A stretch of 64,000 bases of DNA from CBDCYH01 sp965224105 (lineage in GTDB: Bacteria; Bacteroidota; Rhodothermia; Rhodothermales; JABDKH01): assembly GCA_965224105.1 (NCBI GenBank), contig CBDCYH010000002.1, forward strand, positions 868,001 to 932,000, given 5' to 3'. This document shows, piece by piece, positions 36,598 through 45,885 of this stretch. Both the position numbers and the translations under genes were made by a program. How positions within the stretch are numbered: the first letter of the stretch is position 1; every line of letters begins with the position of its first letter. Under the pieces are notes generated by a model. The model was not told the DNA's origin. It ran no database searches and worked only from the letters and a program-made list of their open reading frames with translations.

Positions 36598-38640
36598 ATG
36601 ACAGACTTCAAGCTCGAGGCCGAATTCACACCGACGGGTGATCAACCCAGCGCCATCGCAGAGTTGGTGGAGGGTCTGCAGAGGGGCGACAAACATCAAA
36701 CACTCCTTGGTGCAACCGGTACCGGAAAAACCTTCACGATAAGCAACGTAATCAAGGAGATCGGAAAGCCTACACTGGTGATGAGTCACAACAAGACGTT
36801 GGCGGCTCAACTGTACGGCGAGTTCAAAGCGTTCTTTCCCGACAACGCAGTCGAGTTCTTTATCTCCTACTACGATTACTACCAACCCGAAGCGTACATC
36901 GTCCATTCGGATACGTACATCGAAAAGGATTTGAGCATCAACGATCGGATCGACCGGCTGCGATTACGCACCACAAGCTCATTGATATCCGGAAGAAAAG
37001 ATGTGATCGTGGTCGCGAGCGTCTCGTGCATCTACGGACTGGGTTCTCCTGATGATTACAAGTCACGGCTGGTGCAGGTGTACAAAGGCCAGGAAATTGA
37101 AAGGAATAAACTGCTACACGACCTCATCGCGGTTTACTACCGGAGGAACGATATTGATTTCGCTCCCGGGGCATTTCGTGTTCGGGGCGACACGGTCGAG
37201 GTGTTTCCGGCTTACATGGAAGAAACCGCCTATCGGATTACGTTCTGGGGCGATGAGGTTGAAGAAATTTCGGTCTTTGAGCCTATCTCCGGTAAGAAGA
37301 TTAGTAGTGAAGCCCGGGTTACAATTTTCCCCGCCAAGATTTTTGTCACTCCGAAGGATGAGATGAAACGGGCGATAGGCTCGATCAAGGAGGAGCTGGA
37401 TTGGCGGCTGGCGCACATGCGGTTGAACGAAATGATGCTCGAGGCGCAGCGTCTGGAGCAGCGGACTAATTTTGATATCGAGATGATGTCGGAAGTGGGA
37501 TACTGTTCTGGTATCGAGAACTATTCGCGACACATGGACAATCGCGAGCCAGGCGAAAGGCCGTATTGTTTGTTTGATTACTTCCCCGAAGATTTCCTGC
37601 TGGTCATCGACGAGAGTCACGTGACCACTCCCCAGATCCGCGCCATGTACAACGGTGATCGCGCGCGAAAACTGGTCCTGGTGGAGCACGGTTTCCGGTT
37701 GCCTTCCGCGCTCGACAATCGTCCGATGACGTTCGAAGAGTTTGAGTCGAAGACTAATCAGGTCATCTATGTCAGTGCTACTCCCGGTGATTATGAGTTG
37801 GAGAAATGCAGCGGTGTTTTTGTCGAGCAGGTGATCCGACCAACGGGGATCCCTGACCCACCCGTACACATCCGACCTTCAGAGAATCAGATAGATGATT
37901 TGCTCGAGGAGATCCGGCTGACAATAGAGCGCGGAGAACGCGTACTCGTTACGACGCTAACCAAGCGGATGTCGGAAGATCTTGCCGATTACCTGGATTC
38001 CTACAGCATAAACGTGCGTTACTTGCATTCGGATATTGACGCTTTGGAGAGGGTGGAGATCTTGCGCGACTTGCGCCTCGGTGTCTTCGATGTGCTGGTA
38101 GGCGTTAACCTGCTGCGAGAAGGGTTGGACCTGCCCGAAGTGTCGCTGGTTGCGATTCTTGATGCCGACAAGGAAGGCTTTCTGCGTAGCGATCGTTCGC
38201 TTATTCAAACGGCGGGGCGCGCAGCACGAAACGTAAACAGCAGGATAGTGATGTACGCAGACAAGATAACCGGGTCCATGCAGCGAATGATCGAAGAAAC
38301 CGAACGCCGACGTGAGATTCAGTTTGCGTATAACGAAGAACATGGGATCGTGCCGCGGTCGGTTAGCAAATCAAAGGATGAGATTCTCATGGGAACATCC
38401 CTCGTCGACGAAGAGCGCGAGGAGGGGTTTGCCGGAGTCGAGGTGTACGAACACCCTGAGCGCAGACCTGTAATTGCTGATCCGGTGGCGAGCTACCTCA
38501 CTGACGAGCAGCGAAGCGATCTCATCGAGAATCTGCGAAAAGAGATGATGGAGGCGAGCAAGAATCTCGAATATGAGCGTGCAGCGGAGTTGCGCGACAG
38601 CATTCTTCAGCTGGAAGCCTTCGGCGGGAAGAAAAATTGA
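36598..38640 (+). CDS. uvrB: Excinuclease ABC subunit UvrB
   Basis: The ATG giving MTDFKLEAEFTPTGDQP is chosen over an upstream TTG because it matches the family start. The 680-residue protein shows Walker A LLGATGTGKTFT, the beta-hairpin region YYDYYQPEAYI, the DESH box VIDESHVTTPQ, helicase motifs (LREGLDLPEVSLVAILDADKEGF, QTAGRAARN) and the C-terminal UVR domain (LRKEMMEASKNLEYERAAELRD). UvrB loads at DNA lesions with UvrA and positions UvrC. UvrA is encoded 20 kb further on. Confidence 0.97.
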   Translation: MTDFKLEAEFTPTGDQPSAIAELVEGLQRGDKHQTLLGATGTGKTFTISNVIKEIGKPTLVMSHNKTLAAQLYGEFKAFFPDNAVEFFISYYDYYQPEAYIVHSDTYIEKDLSINDRIDRLRLRTTSSLISGRKDVIVVASVSCIYGLGSPDDYKSRLVQVYKGQEIERNKLLHDLIAVYYRRNDIDFAPGAFRVRGDTVEVFPAYMEETAYRITFWGDEVEEISVFEPISGKKISSEARVTIFPAKIFVTPKDEMKRAIGSIKEELDWRLAHMRLNEMMLEAQRLEQRTNFDIEMMSEVGYCSGIENYSRHMDNREPGERPYCLFDYFPEDFLLVIDESHVTTPQIRAMYNGDRARKLVLVEHGFRLPSALDNRPMTFEEFESKTNQVIYVSATPGDYELEKCSGVFVEQVIRPTGIPDPPVHIRPSENQIDDLLEEIRLTIERGERVLVTTLTKRMSEDLADYLDSYSINVRYLHSDIDALERVEILRDLRLGVFDVLVGVNLLREGLDLPEVSLVAILDADKEGFLRSDRSLIQTAGRAARNVNSRIVMYADKITGSMQRMIEETERRREIQFAYNEEHGIVPRSVSKSKDEILMGTSLVDEEREEGFAGVEVYEHPERRPVIADPVASYLTDEQRSDLIENLRKEMMEASKNLEYERAAELRDSILQLEAFGGKKN

Positions 38641-38701
38641 AACAAACCCTGCTTCAGAGTATATTAGCGGGCTAGCCAAATTCTCATCCCGAGTAAAGAG
38701 T

Positions 38702-38950
38702 ATGAAAAAAGGGATCCATCCAGATTACAAGGTTGTGGACGTCGTGCTGGCGGACGGAACGAAGGTAAAGATGCGCTCGACAATGGGCGTTGAGACGTAT
38801 AACTCAGACGTCGACAGAACGAATCATCCGTTCTACACCGGCAAGCGGCAGTACGTTGACACCGCGGGCCGAGTTGAAAAATTTCGACGGCGATATGGCA
38901 AGAAGGGAGCGGACGACAGCGAGCAGGCAGCAGACGAAGAAAAATCCTAG
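38702..38950 (+). CDS. rpmE: 50S ribosomal protein L31
   Basis: The start MKKGIHPDYKVVDVVLADG is preceded by AAAGAG and matches the L31 N-terminus. The 82-residue protein has the L31 hallmark SDVDRTNHPFYTGKRQYVDTAGRVEKFRRRYG and no zinc cysteines, so it is a zinc-free type. It is followed by a good intrinsic terminator. It sits in the large-subunit central protuberance region. Confidence 0.95.
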   Translation: MKKGIHPDYKVVDVVLADGTKVKMRSTMGVETYNSDVDRTNHPFYTGKRQYVDTAGRVEKFRRRYGKKGADDSEQAADEEKS

Positions 38951-38969
38951 AGCGTTCGTCTCGGATTTC

Positions 38970-39004
38970 AAAGGCGGTCCATTGCGGGTCGCCTTTTTTA
39001 TTTT
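38970..39004 (+). terminator. Rho-independent terminator after rpmE
   Basis: AAAGGCG (38970-38976) pairs with CGCCTTT (38990-38996) and is followed by a T-rich run (TTTTTATTTT), 19 bp after the L31 stop. Confidence 0.85.
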
Positions 39005-39070
39005 ACGACATTGCCAGACGCTCATGATGGACCGCGACGCGTCGACAAAAGGGTCAGCCACACTAAATAG

Positions 39071-40408
39071 ATGAACGTAGTCGAACTGATAATCACAAAG
39101 CGGGATGGAAATCCCGTTGAGCCGCACGACATCAGGCGGTTGGTGGACGACTATACAGCAGGCAAGATTCCCGACTATCAGATGAGTGCATTTTTGATGG
39201 CATCTTTTCTACGCGGGATGAATGACGCCGAAGCAGGTGCTTTGGCAGACGCCATGATTCGCTCCGGCGACATCCTGGATCTGTCCGCAACGCCTGGGCG
39301 CAAGGTTGACAAACACTCCACTGGCGGGGTCGGCGATAAAATTTCGCTGATCCTCGCTCCTCTTGTTGCCAGCTGCGGGGTGCCCGTGCCAATGATTTCC
39401 GGGAGGGGCCTTGGACATAGCGGCGGGACGCTCGACAAGCTGGAGAGTATCCCGGGCTTCAACACCTCGCTGAGCATTGACCAGTACAAGCAGCAGCTTG
39501 AAAAACTCGGAGTGGTGATGATCGGCCAGACAGACGAAATTGCGCCCGCCGATAAAAAGCTTTATGCGTTACGCGATGTTACCGGGACGGTTGAGTTTAT
39601 TCCGTTCATTGCGGCGTCAATAATGAGCAAGAAGATTGCTGAGGGCATCGATGCTCTTGTGTTGGATGTGAAGTGTGGCAATGGCGCGTTCATGAAATCG
39701 GAAACGGACGCCCGGAGGTTGGCGGAAACCCTTGCGGCCGTTGGGAAGCGGTTCGACAAAGATGTGGTAGCATTGCTTACGGACATGAACGCCCCAATCG
39801 GATACGGAATTGGAAACTGGCCCGAAGTCCTGGAGTGCCTCGACTGCCTGCAGGGCGCGACTGTCCCTGACACGATGGAGTTGGTATATGCGCTAGCCGC
39901 GGAGATGCTGGTTCTGGGCGGGGCCTACACCAGCCTCACCGAAGCAGCTGCAGCCGCGCGGGCGTCGGTGGCAAGCGGTTCAGCCATGGAGAAACTGTCG
40001 GAGCTGGTGGCGGAGCAGGGAGGGGATGTGCGCCTGGTTGAGTCGCCGCGACCGCGGAAAGGCTTTGAGCCAGCGATGGAGGTGTTAGCTCCGCCGAGTT
40101 GGGAAGGATTCGTTGCTGGCATTGATGCGCTGGCGCTTGGCTACCTCTCCGTTGATCTGGGCGCCGGACGCAGGCAAAAAGAGGACCTCGTCGATCCACT
40201 GGCTGGGATAGTCCTACTGAAGAAAGTCGGTGATCCTGTGCAACCCGGAGAACCAGTGGCCCGTCTATACACCAAACGACACGATGAGCTACGCATCCAC
40301 GAGGGGACCGTCCACAACGCATTTTCACTTTCCGCTACTCCCCCCGCAGTGTCCGGTCGCATTATCGATCGCCTGGAATCAGGTGTGTGGGACTCAGGTG
40401 CGCACTAA
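39071..40408 (+). CDS. pdp: Pyrimidine-nucleoside phosphorylase (thymidine phosphorylase family)
   Basis: The 445-residue protein carries KVDKHSTGGVGDKISL and the family signature GRGLGHSGGTLDKLES, plus the C-terminal alpha/beta domain (VDLGAGRRQKEDLVDPLAG, GEPVARLYT). It cleaves pyrimidine nucleosides with phosphate in nucleoside salvage. Either the Pdp or the DeoA type is possible; both belong to the same family. No deo operon partners surround it. Confidence 0.93.
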   Translation: MNVVELIITKRDGNPVEPHDIRRLVDDYTAGKIPDYQMSAFLMASFLRGMNDAEAGALADAMIRSGDILDLSATPGRKVDKHSTGGVGDKISLILAPLVASCGVPVPMISGRGLGHSGGTLDKLESIPGFNTSLSIDQYKQQLEKLGVVMIGQTDEIAPADKKLYALRDVTGTVEFIPFIAASIMSKKIAEGIDALVLDVKCGNGAFMKSETDARRLAETLAAVGKRFDKDVVALLTDMNAPIGYGIGNWPEVLECLDCLQGATVPDTMELVYALAAEMLVLGGAYTSLTEAAAAARASVASGSAMEKLSELVAEQGGDVRLVESPRPRKGFEPAMEVLAPPSWEGFVAGIDALALGYLSVDLGAGRRQKEDLVDPLAGIVLLKKVGDPVQPGEPVARLYTKRHDELRIHEGTVHNAFSLSATPPAVSGRIIDRLESGVWDSGAH

Positions 40409-40496
40409 TTCGGGATCGACATCCATTTTCTGAATCCATTGGGCGACTTTGTTGTTATATTTAGTCTGCCCACGTTAAATAATTGAGGAGCTAACC

Positions 40497-41264
40497 ATGT
40501 CTGTGTTTTCAAGATTCAAGCGATGGCTTAAATCTATCTTTGGGGGAGCCATTTCGGCTCTTGAGGATCCGCGTCTAATACTTGAGCAGAATATTCGCGA
40601 GTTGAACGACCAGGTCCCGAAGATGAACGAAAACATCGCGACGGTGAAGGCCAACGTGATGCTCCTGCAGAAGGAAAATCGAAAGTACGAGCGGGAGATG
40701 GCAGACCTGACCGCGAAGATCCGCGCAGGCATTCAGGCGGGACGAGATGATATCGCCGAGCAGTACGCACTCCGACTTGAGCAGGTGAAGGAAGCGATGA
40801 GCCGCACCAAAGAGCAGTTGCAGTATGCGACGGCCGCATACGATAAGTCGCTACAGGTGAAAAAAGCATTCATGCGCGAGAAGGAGCGGAAGATCGCGGA
40901 AGCCAAAGAAGCGCTCCGCGCGCACGACAGGGCCAAATGGCAGGCGAAAATTGCGGACACGCTCGAGCAATTCGAAGTGGCTGGCGTTGACCAGACACAC
41001 GACGAGATGATAACCAAGATTAACGAGCAAACAGCCAAAAGTGAGGCTCGGATGGAATTGGCTCTCGACTCCATCGACTCAGAAGCGATCCAGATTGAAG
41101 AGGATGCGCAGTCTATCCGGGCGAAAGAACTCGTCAAGCAGTTCAAGCTGGATATGGGCATGAGCACAGAGAGCGAAGGATCAGCAAAAATTGATTTGCC
41201 TGATGGCACCGAGCGCGAGTCTGGACAGAAGACAATTGGCAAGCAGAGAACCCAGACCGACTAG
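40497..41264 (+). CDS. pspA: PspA/IM30-family membrane-remodelling protein
   Basis: GAGGAG lies 10 bp before the start. The 255-residue protein begins SVFSRFKRWLKSIFGGAISALEDP, the amphipathic membrane-binding helix and the DP turn of PspA/Vipp1, and continues as a long coiled coil (about residues 25-180). PspA proteins belong to the ESCRT-III fold and assemble on stressed inner membranes. The C-terminal tail (RAKELVKQFKLDMGM...TESEGS...KTIGK) is shared with the next gene. It is the first of five tightly spaced genes. Confidence 0.93.
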   Translation: MSVFSRFKRWLKSIFGGAISALEDPRLILEQNIRELNDQVPKMNENIATVKANVMLLQKENRKYEREMADLTAKIRAGIQAGRDDIAEQYALRLEQVKEAMSRTKEQLQYATAAYDKSLQVKKAFMREKERKIAEAKEALRAHDRAKWQAKIADTLEQFEVAGVDQTHDEMITKINEQTAKSEARMELALDSIDSEAIQIEEDAQSIRAKELVKQFKLDMGMSTESEGSAKIDLPDGTERESGQKTIGKQRTQTD

Positions 41265-41275
41265 TTCAACCAGCC

Positions 41276-41830
41276 ATGACACCTGAAGAATTTGAGAAAC
41301 TGAAAGAGGCGGAAAAGGAGCACCTCCGCTCGTTGCGGCGTCTCAAGAAGCTGGCCCGCGAGGTTGAGCGCAAGAAAAAACTTGCCGATGCCGTTAGCGG
41401 CATGACCGACGAGAAGACTAAGCTTTTTGATGAAAACGATCAGCTCATTGAAAAGCTGACATACGAGTCGGCACATCAGGAAGCACGAATGGAGTTGGCG
41501 ATGGAGGCCGCTGCCGACGAGCTGGCGAAGTCGCCGGAAAATCCTCCCAGCGCAGAACTCGAAGAAGAGGTTCGTAAAGCGCGCGCCAAACTGCTTGTCG
41601 AAAGCATGAAGACGCAGATCGGAACGCCAACTGAATCTCGCGGCGATTCCACCGATACATCCGAAACAGAAGACAGCACTCCGACTGAAAAGGTCACCAA
41701 GACTATTGGTCGAATCGAATTGACTTCGGATGAAGCGCAGATAAGTGACCCTGAGTCAGCCGAAGAGCCGTCGGCTGAAGAATCCCCCATGCCTGAAAAG
41801 ACGATCGGACGAGTTAAGCGCAAGAAGTAA
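41276..41830 (+). CDS. Coiled-coil protein sharing PspA tail motifs
   Basis: The 184-residue protein is mostly charged helix (residues about 5-115) and then a Ser/Thr/Glu-rich low-complexity tail. EARMELAMEAA, RAKLLVESMKTQIG and TESRGDS line up with EARMELALDSI, RAKELVKQFKLDMG and TESEGS of the upstream PspA protein. KTIGR appears twice (TKTIGRIEL, EKTIGRVKRKK), against once in PspA. It begins 11 bp after pspA. Function unknown; it looks like a diverged, shortened PspA relative or accessory factor. Confidence 0.8.
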   Translation: MTPEEFEKLKEAEKEHLRSLRRLKKLAREVERKKKLADAVSGMTDEKTKLFDENDQLIEKLTYESAHQEARMELAMEAAADELAKSPENPPSAELEEEVRKARAKLLVESMKTQIGTPTESRGDSTDTSETEDSTPTEKVTKTIGRIELTSDEAQISDPESAEEPSAEESPMPEKTIGRVKRKK

Positions 41831-41844
41831 CAGGCGAAAGCTGC

Positions 41845-42708
41845 ATGAGCAAAAAAGAGATCAACTTCACCAAGGAAGCGTTCTTGCATCCATGGAATCT
41901 TGCGTTTCTGATCGCCGCAATGTTCGTGACCGTTATGACCTCGGCGGTCGCAGGGGCCGCGTCCTGGCCGATTGACTCGCTGCTTGTTTTCGGGATGGCC
42001 ATAGAACTTTTGTACCTCGGCATCATGCCGCGGCAGGAAAGGTTTCGACGCGCGATAAGGTCGAAACAGGCAAAAGAACACGCGAAGCCGCCATCACAAA
42101 AAGAGGTCTTCCAGCATCTGACGAAGAACAGCCAGCGACGATACGCGCGACTCCGGAAGCTGGGTAAAGACATCCAGGGTAACTACCGCAAGATGAGCTA
42201 CGCTTCGCAGGGGATGCTCGATAGCCACGTAAAGAAAATAAACGGACTACTGGATTCGTATTTGACTCTGCTGTATCAGCGGGAGCGATACGAGGTGTCA
42301 TCCCACACAACGACAGAAGTCGAGGTTGTTCGGGCCATCGCTTCTTTGCGCGAAGACATGCTGGACGATCCCCCAAAAGTAAAAGCGATTAAGCAGCGAC
42401 GCCTCAAGATTCTTGAGCAGCGCCTGAACCGTTTGAAAAAGGGCCACGAAAATCTGGAGGTGATTGACGCACAGCTGGCAACGATTGAGGACGTGGTAAA
42501 ATACATCCACGAGCAGTCGATGACCCTCAGCAATCCTGAGGAGATTACTTTTCAGCTGGACACACTCCTGACCGAGGTGGAAGAAACCCAGCACTCCGTG
42601 CGCGAAATCGAAGAGGTGTTCGGCCGCGGTGCAGACATGCTCGATGATCTCGACACGTACGAGTCTGAGGATGAGGCTGTACGGCGCCGATCACGAGAAC
42701 GAGAATAA
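41845..42708 (+). CDS. Two-TM protein with long cytoplasmic coiled coil, PspA operon
   Basis: The 287-residue protein has two adjacent transmembrane helices near the N-terminus (WNLAFLIAAMFVTVMTSAVAGA and LLVFGMAIELLYLGIM), then about 200 residues of predicted coiled coil (KKINGLLDSYLTLLYQR, LEQRLNRLKKGHENLEVI) and an acidic end. It starts 14 bp after the previous gene. No family was recognised. By position it could be the membrane anchor or effector of this PspA module. Confidence 0.8.
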   Translation: MSKKEINFTKEAFLHPWNLAFLIAAMFVTVMTSAVAGAASWPIDSLLVFGMAIELLYLGIMPRQERFRRAIRSKQAKEHAKPPSQKEVFQHLTKNSQRRYARLRKLGKDIQGNYRKMSYASQGMLDSHVKKINGLLDSYLTLLYQRERYEVSSHTTTEVEVVRAIASLREDMLDDPPKVKAIKQRRLKILEQRLNRLKKGHENLEVIDAQLATIEDVVKYIHEQSMTLSNPEEITFQLDTLLTEVEETQHSVREIEEVFGRGADMLDDLDTYESEDEAVRRRSRERE

Positions 42709-42714
42709 CCCCAC

Positions 42715-43497
42715 ATGTCCGACACTCCTGTCGCCTTCGAGATTGTTGAATCGTCTGTCGCAGTCATTACTATCAACCGCCCTGCCAAGCTGAACGCACT
42801 AGATGCGGATACCCTCGACGGACTTGAGGGAGCAATGCAAAAAGCCCTGCAGAACCCGGACGTGCGCGGCATCATGATCACAGGCGCAGGCGACAAAGCG
42901 TTTGTGGCCGGAGCTGACATTAGTCAGTTCACCTCGCTGGGATCTAAAGAAGCACGGACCTTCGCGCTTCGTGGACAACAACTGTTCTCGATGATCGAAG
43001 AATCCCCCAAGCCGGTCGTCGCTGCTGTCAACGGATTTGCACTGGGTGGCGGATGTGAACTCGCTCTGGCATGCCATTTCCGAATTGCATCATCCAACGC
43101 AATCTTCGGACAACCGGAAGTGAAGTTGGGTATCATCCCCGGATACGGCGGCACCCAGAGGCTGCCCCGTCTGGTTGGGACAGGAATAGCGACTGAGTTG
43201 ATAATCTCAGGCGACACGATCGACGCCGCCAGGGCACTGGAAATTGGACTCGTGAATGAAGTTGTAGAACCCGACCAGCTGAATGACGCGGTAGTGCGGA
43301 AACTGGTCCGAATTGGACGTAACGGACCCCTCGCCGTCGCCGCATCGCTCAAGGCCATTCGCGCATCGGTAAGCGGCCAAGCCGATGGGATGCAGGCAGA
43401 AGCTGATCTCTTCGGTGAAGTCTTCGATACGGAAGACATGGTGGAAGGAGTTACCGCCTTTCTGGAGAAAAGAATACCCTCGTTCAAAGCCCACTGA
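42715..43497 (+). CDS. Enoyl-CoA hydratase/isomerase (crotonase) family protein
   Basis: The 260-residue protein has the oxyanion-hole segment KAFVAGADISQF, the helix-end GGGCELALACHFRIAS with the first catalytic glutamate, and FGQPEVKLGIIPGYGGTQRLPR with the second. This is the arrangement of true enoyl-CoA hydratases, which hydrate 2-enoyl-CoA in beta-oxidation. Six bases separate it from the coiled-coil gene, and 8 from the next. Its presence in a PspA operon is unexplained; lipid repair is possible (inference). Confidence 0.92.
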   Translation: MSDTPVAFEIVESSVAVITINRPAKLNALDADTLDGLEGAMQKALQNPDVRGIMITGAGDKAFVAGADISQFTSLGSKEARTFALRGQQLFSMIEESPKPVVAAVNGFALGGGCELALACHFRIASSNAIFGQPEVKLGIIPGYGGTQRLPRLVGTGIATELIISGDTIDAARALEIGLVNEVVEPDQLNDAVVRKLVRIGRNGPLAVAASLKAIRASVSGQADGMQAEADLFGEVFDTEDMVEGVTAFLEKRIPSFKAH

Positions 43498-43505
43498 CAC
43501 AAGCC

Positions 43506-44774
43506 ATGACGGCTATCATTGCGGTCACGCTCGCGCTATTATTGAGCGCATTCTTCTCTGGATCAGAAATCGCGTTTGTTTCCTCAAACACGCTGCGAGT
43601 CGCGACCAAGGCTCAGTCAGGTGGATTCATTGGCCGAATCGTAAACACATTCGTCGAGAACCCCGGCTCCCTTCTTACTACAACACTGGTCGGCAACAAT
43701 CTGGCGCTTGTGATTTACTCGACGTTGATGGCCTTTGTGCTTGAGCCGCCACTGCACCACTTCGTCGAAACAAGTATTGGCCTGCATGGAGGAAGCGCGG
43801 CGCTGTTGGTGCTAGTATTCCAAACCGTCATCGCTTCACTGGTTGTTCTGTTTTTCGGTGAGATAATCCCGAAGTCGATTCTTCGCGAGGTTCCGGTGAG
43901 GGCCGTCTTTGCACTTGCCCTCCCGCTTCGAATAGTATACTATCTCCTGCTCCCACTGGTAAAGCTCGCTGAGGCGTCCAGCCGAGTGGTCGCGCGCGTA
44001 TTTGGTTTCAACCCCGAAACTGCGTCGCGTGTGTTGCGCAAGGATTTTGAAATTGTAATCCAGGACAGCATCAGCAAAGGCGAACTTGCACTGGACGACG
44101 AAGAGCAAACCATCATCGCCAACCTGCTGGCGTTCGACTCGATGAAAGTGAAAGAATCGATGGTCCCTCGTACAGACATTATCGCAGTGGAAGAGTCAGC
44201 CTCTGTAGATGAAATCCGGTCGCTCCTTATTGAGTCCGGCTATTCCAAACTGCCAGTGTTCGGTGAGAACATCGATTCCATCTCGGGCATCGTGTTCGCC
44301 AGGGACTTGTTCTCATTCCCCGAGACCGTCGCGGAAATACTCAAGCCTGTTCACTTCGTCCCCGAGTCCAAGCCCTCACGCGACCTGCTCCGCGAATTGC
44401 TCGACAACAACATTTCCGTCGCGGTGGTTTTGGATGAGTACGGTGGAGTATCCGGACTCATTACGCTTGAGGACCTGCTCGAGGAATTGTTCGGAGACAT
44501 TCAAGATGAATTTGACAACGACGAAGACATCGTGAGGAAGGTTGGTGACAACACGTACATCCTTAGCGGCCGCGTTGAGATTGACGAGCTAAAAAGTAAA
44601 ATTGACGTAGACCTCCCGGAGGGTGATTACGAAACCGTCGCGGGATTAATCCTTGAGCGATCCGGCACGATCCCCACCTCCCGCGCCGAGATAGCCATCG
44701 ACAACCTGCGGTTCACGATTCTTCAGTCGACTGCGAGTAGGATCGACCTTGTGCGATTGCGGATCGCCGACTAG
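43506..44774 (+). CDS. CNNM/CorC-HlyC family membrane protein with CBS pair
   Basis: The 422-residue protein has a four-helix DUF21/CNNM domain (LALLLSAFFSGSEIAFVSSN, LLTTTLVGNNLALVIYSTLMAFVLEP, VLVFQTVIASLVVLFFGEIIPKS). Two CBS motifs follow (MVPRTDIIAVE, SGYSKLPVFGENIDSISGIV; ISVAVVLDEYGGVSGLITLEDLLEELFGDI) and a CorC_HlyC transporter-associated domain. Such proteins are linked to Mg2+ or Co2+ efflux. Its end overlaps the convergent gene by 4 bp. Confidence 0.93.
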   Translation: MTAIIAVTLALLLSAFFSGSEIAFVSSNTLRVATKAQSGGFIGRIVNTFVENPGSLLTTTLVGNNLALVIYSTLMAFVLEPPLHHFVETSIGLHGGSAALLVLVFQTVIASLVVLFFGEIIPKSILREVPVRAVFALALPLRIVYYLLLPLVKLAEASSRVVARVFGFNPETASRVLRKDFEIVIQDSISKGELALDDEEQTIIANLLAFDSMKVKESMVPRTDIIAVEESASVDEIRSLLIESGYSKLPVFGENIDSISGIVFARDLFSFPETVAEILKPVHFVPESKPSRDLLRELLDNNISVAVVLDEYGGVSGLITLEDLLEELFGDIQDEFDNDEDIVRKVGDNTYILSGRVEIDELKSKIDVDLPEGDYETVAGLILERSGTIPTSRAEIAIDNLRFTILQSTASRIDLVRLRIAD

Positions 44775-45325
44775 CCCTGCTGGCGGACGAACCCGAGCAC
44801 GAGTTTTGCGTGGGCAAGCACCTCCTCCACCCCGCCTATCCGGTCTAATCTTTCCGCTGGGGTGGAATCGAGTCCGGGCACACTAATGCGCCCAATCCAC
44901 AACAGCATTTTTTCCGACAACACACGTTTGCCGGGAAATTGCCCGGGAGCAAGGTGGGAAAAATAGAACTCCAGCCGATCTGCCAGGGAGTTGTATGCAC
45001 CAACAAGATCATCGTTGGATGCACTATCGTCCCCATCCAGTAGGGCGCGACCAAGCACGTAATCCCGGTATAAAAATGGCATCTCCGCGGATGCGGCCAA
45101 CACCGATTGCGCGGATGGATTTCCCGCCAGTCCAAACTCCAACGATCGGGTGGTGACAACCGCGAGGAGGGCCATCGTCTCTTCCGATATTATCGTATGG
45201 TTGGCACCTGGAGTCACATCGGATGCTACAGCGATGAGGTGATTCGAGGTCGCGATCGCACCGAGCGTTGCGAAAGTCGAAACCTTGTTCAGGCCATCCG
45301 GGCCGGGTACAGGCGGTTTTTCCAA
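44771..45325 (-). CDS. Conserved-looking hypothetical protein, last gene of the moa run
   Basis: The 184-residue product starts at a TTG one base after the moaC stop, implying coupling, but the exact start is uncertain. It is soluble and helix-rich (VLSEKMLLWIGRIS, VEEVLAHAKLVLGFVRQQG). No motif or family was recognised. Placement after moaA and moaC hints at molybdopterin or related sulfur/metal metabolism without proof. It overlaps the end of the CNNM gene. Confidence 0.6.
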   Translation of the reverse strand: MEKPPVPGPDGLNKVSTFATLGAIATSNHLIAVASDVTPGANHTIISEETMALLAVVTTRSLEFGLAGNPSAQSVLAASAEMPFLYRDYVLGRALLDGDDSASNDDLVGAYNSLADRLEFYFSHLAPGQFPGKRVLSEKMLLWIGRISVPGLDSTPAERLDRIGGVEEVLAHAKLVLGFVRQQG

Positions 45326-45326
45326 C

Positions 45327-45821
45327 CTAGTCGGATTCGGGTTTCAAATAATCCCCGCTCTGTCCGCCAGTTTTGGCACGGAGGTGGATGTCGGTTATCT
45401 GAATCCCCTTCGAAATGCTTTTGCACATATCGTATATCGTAAGCGCGGCGATAGATACGGCAGTAAGCGCCTCCATCTCCACACCGGTCGGGCCAACGCT
45501 TTTCGCGAACGCGCGAATTTCCACGGCAGACATTTCTTCGACAAGCGTAAGCTCGATATCCACTCCCTTCAATGAAACATCGTGGCACAGCGGCACGAGC
45601 TTGCTCGTTTGTTTTGCACCCATGATGCCCGCGATCTGAGCTGTTGCAAGAACGTCTCCCTTCGCGATGGAGTTTTCAGATACGCGGTCGAAGGCTTCTT
45701 TACCCAGCAACACCCTTCCCGCCGCGACTGCCGTTCGCACACTCGACGGCTTATCGGTCACGTCAACCATTTTGACATTTCCATATTCATCAACGTGTGT
45801 GAGGAATGATGAATCGGACAT
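45327..45821 (-). CDS. moaC: Cyclic pyranopterin monophosphate synthase MoaC
   Basis: The 164-residue protein has the MoaC signatures AQIAGIMGAKQTSKLVPLCHDV and GVEMEALTAVSIAALTIYDMCK, with the active-site histidine and lysine. It converts the MoaA product to cyclic pyranopterin monophosphate, the first stable molybdenum-cofactor intermediate. It is 64 bp downstream of moaA. Confidence 0.96.
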   Translation of the reverse strand: MSDSSFLTHVDEYGNVKMVDVTDKPSSVRTAVAAGRVLLGKEAFDRVSENSIAKGDVLATAQIAGIMGAKQTSKLVPLCHDVSLKGVDIELTLVEEMSAVEIRAFAKSVGPTGVEMEALTAVSIAALTIYDMCKSISKGIQITDIHLRAKTGGQSGDYLKPESD

Positions 45822-45885
45822 AACAACTGGAGGTATCGATTGCTGAATGTAAAACCGTCGAACGTTACAACATTTGCGGAGGTTT

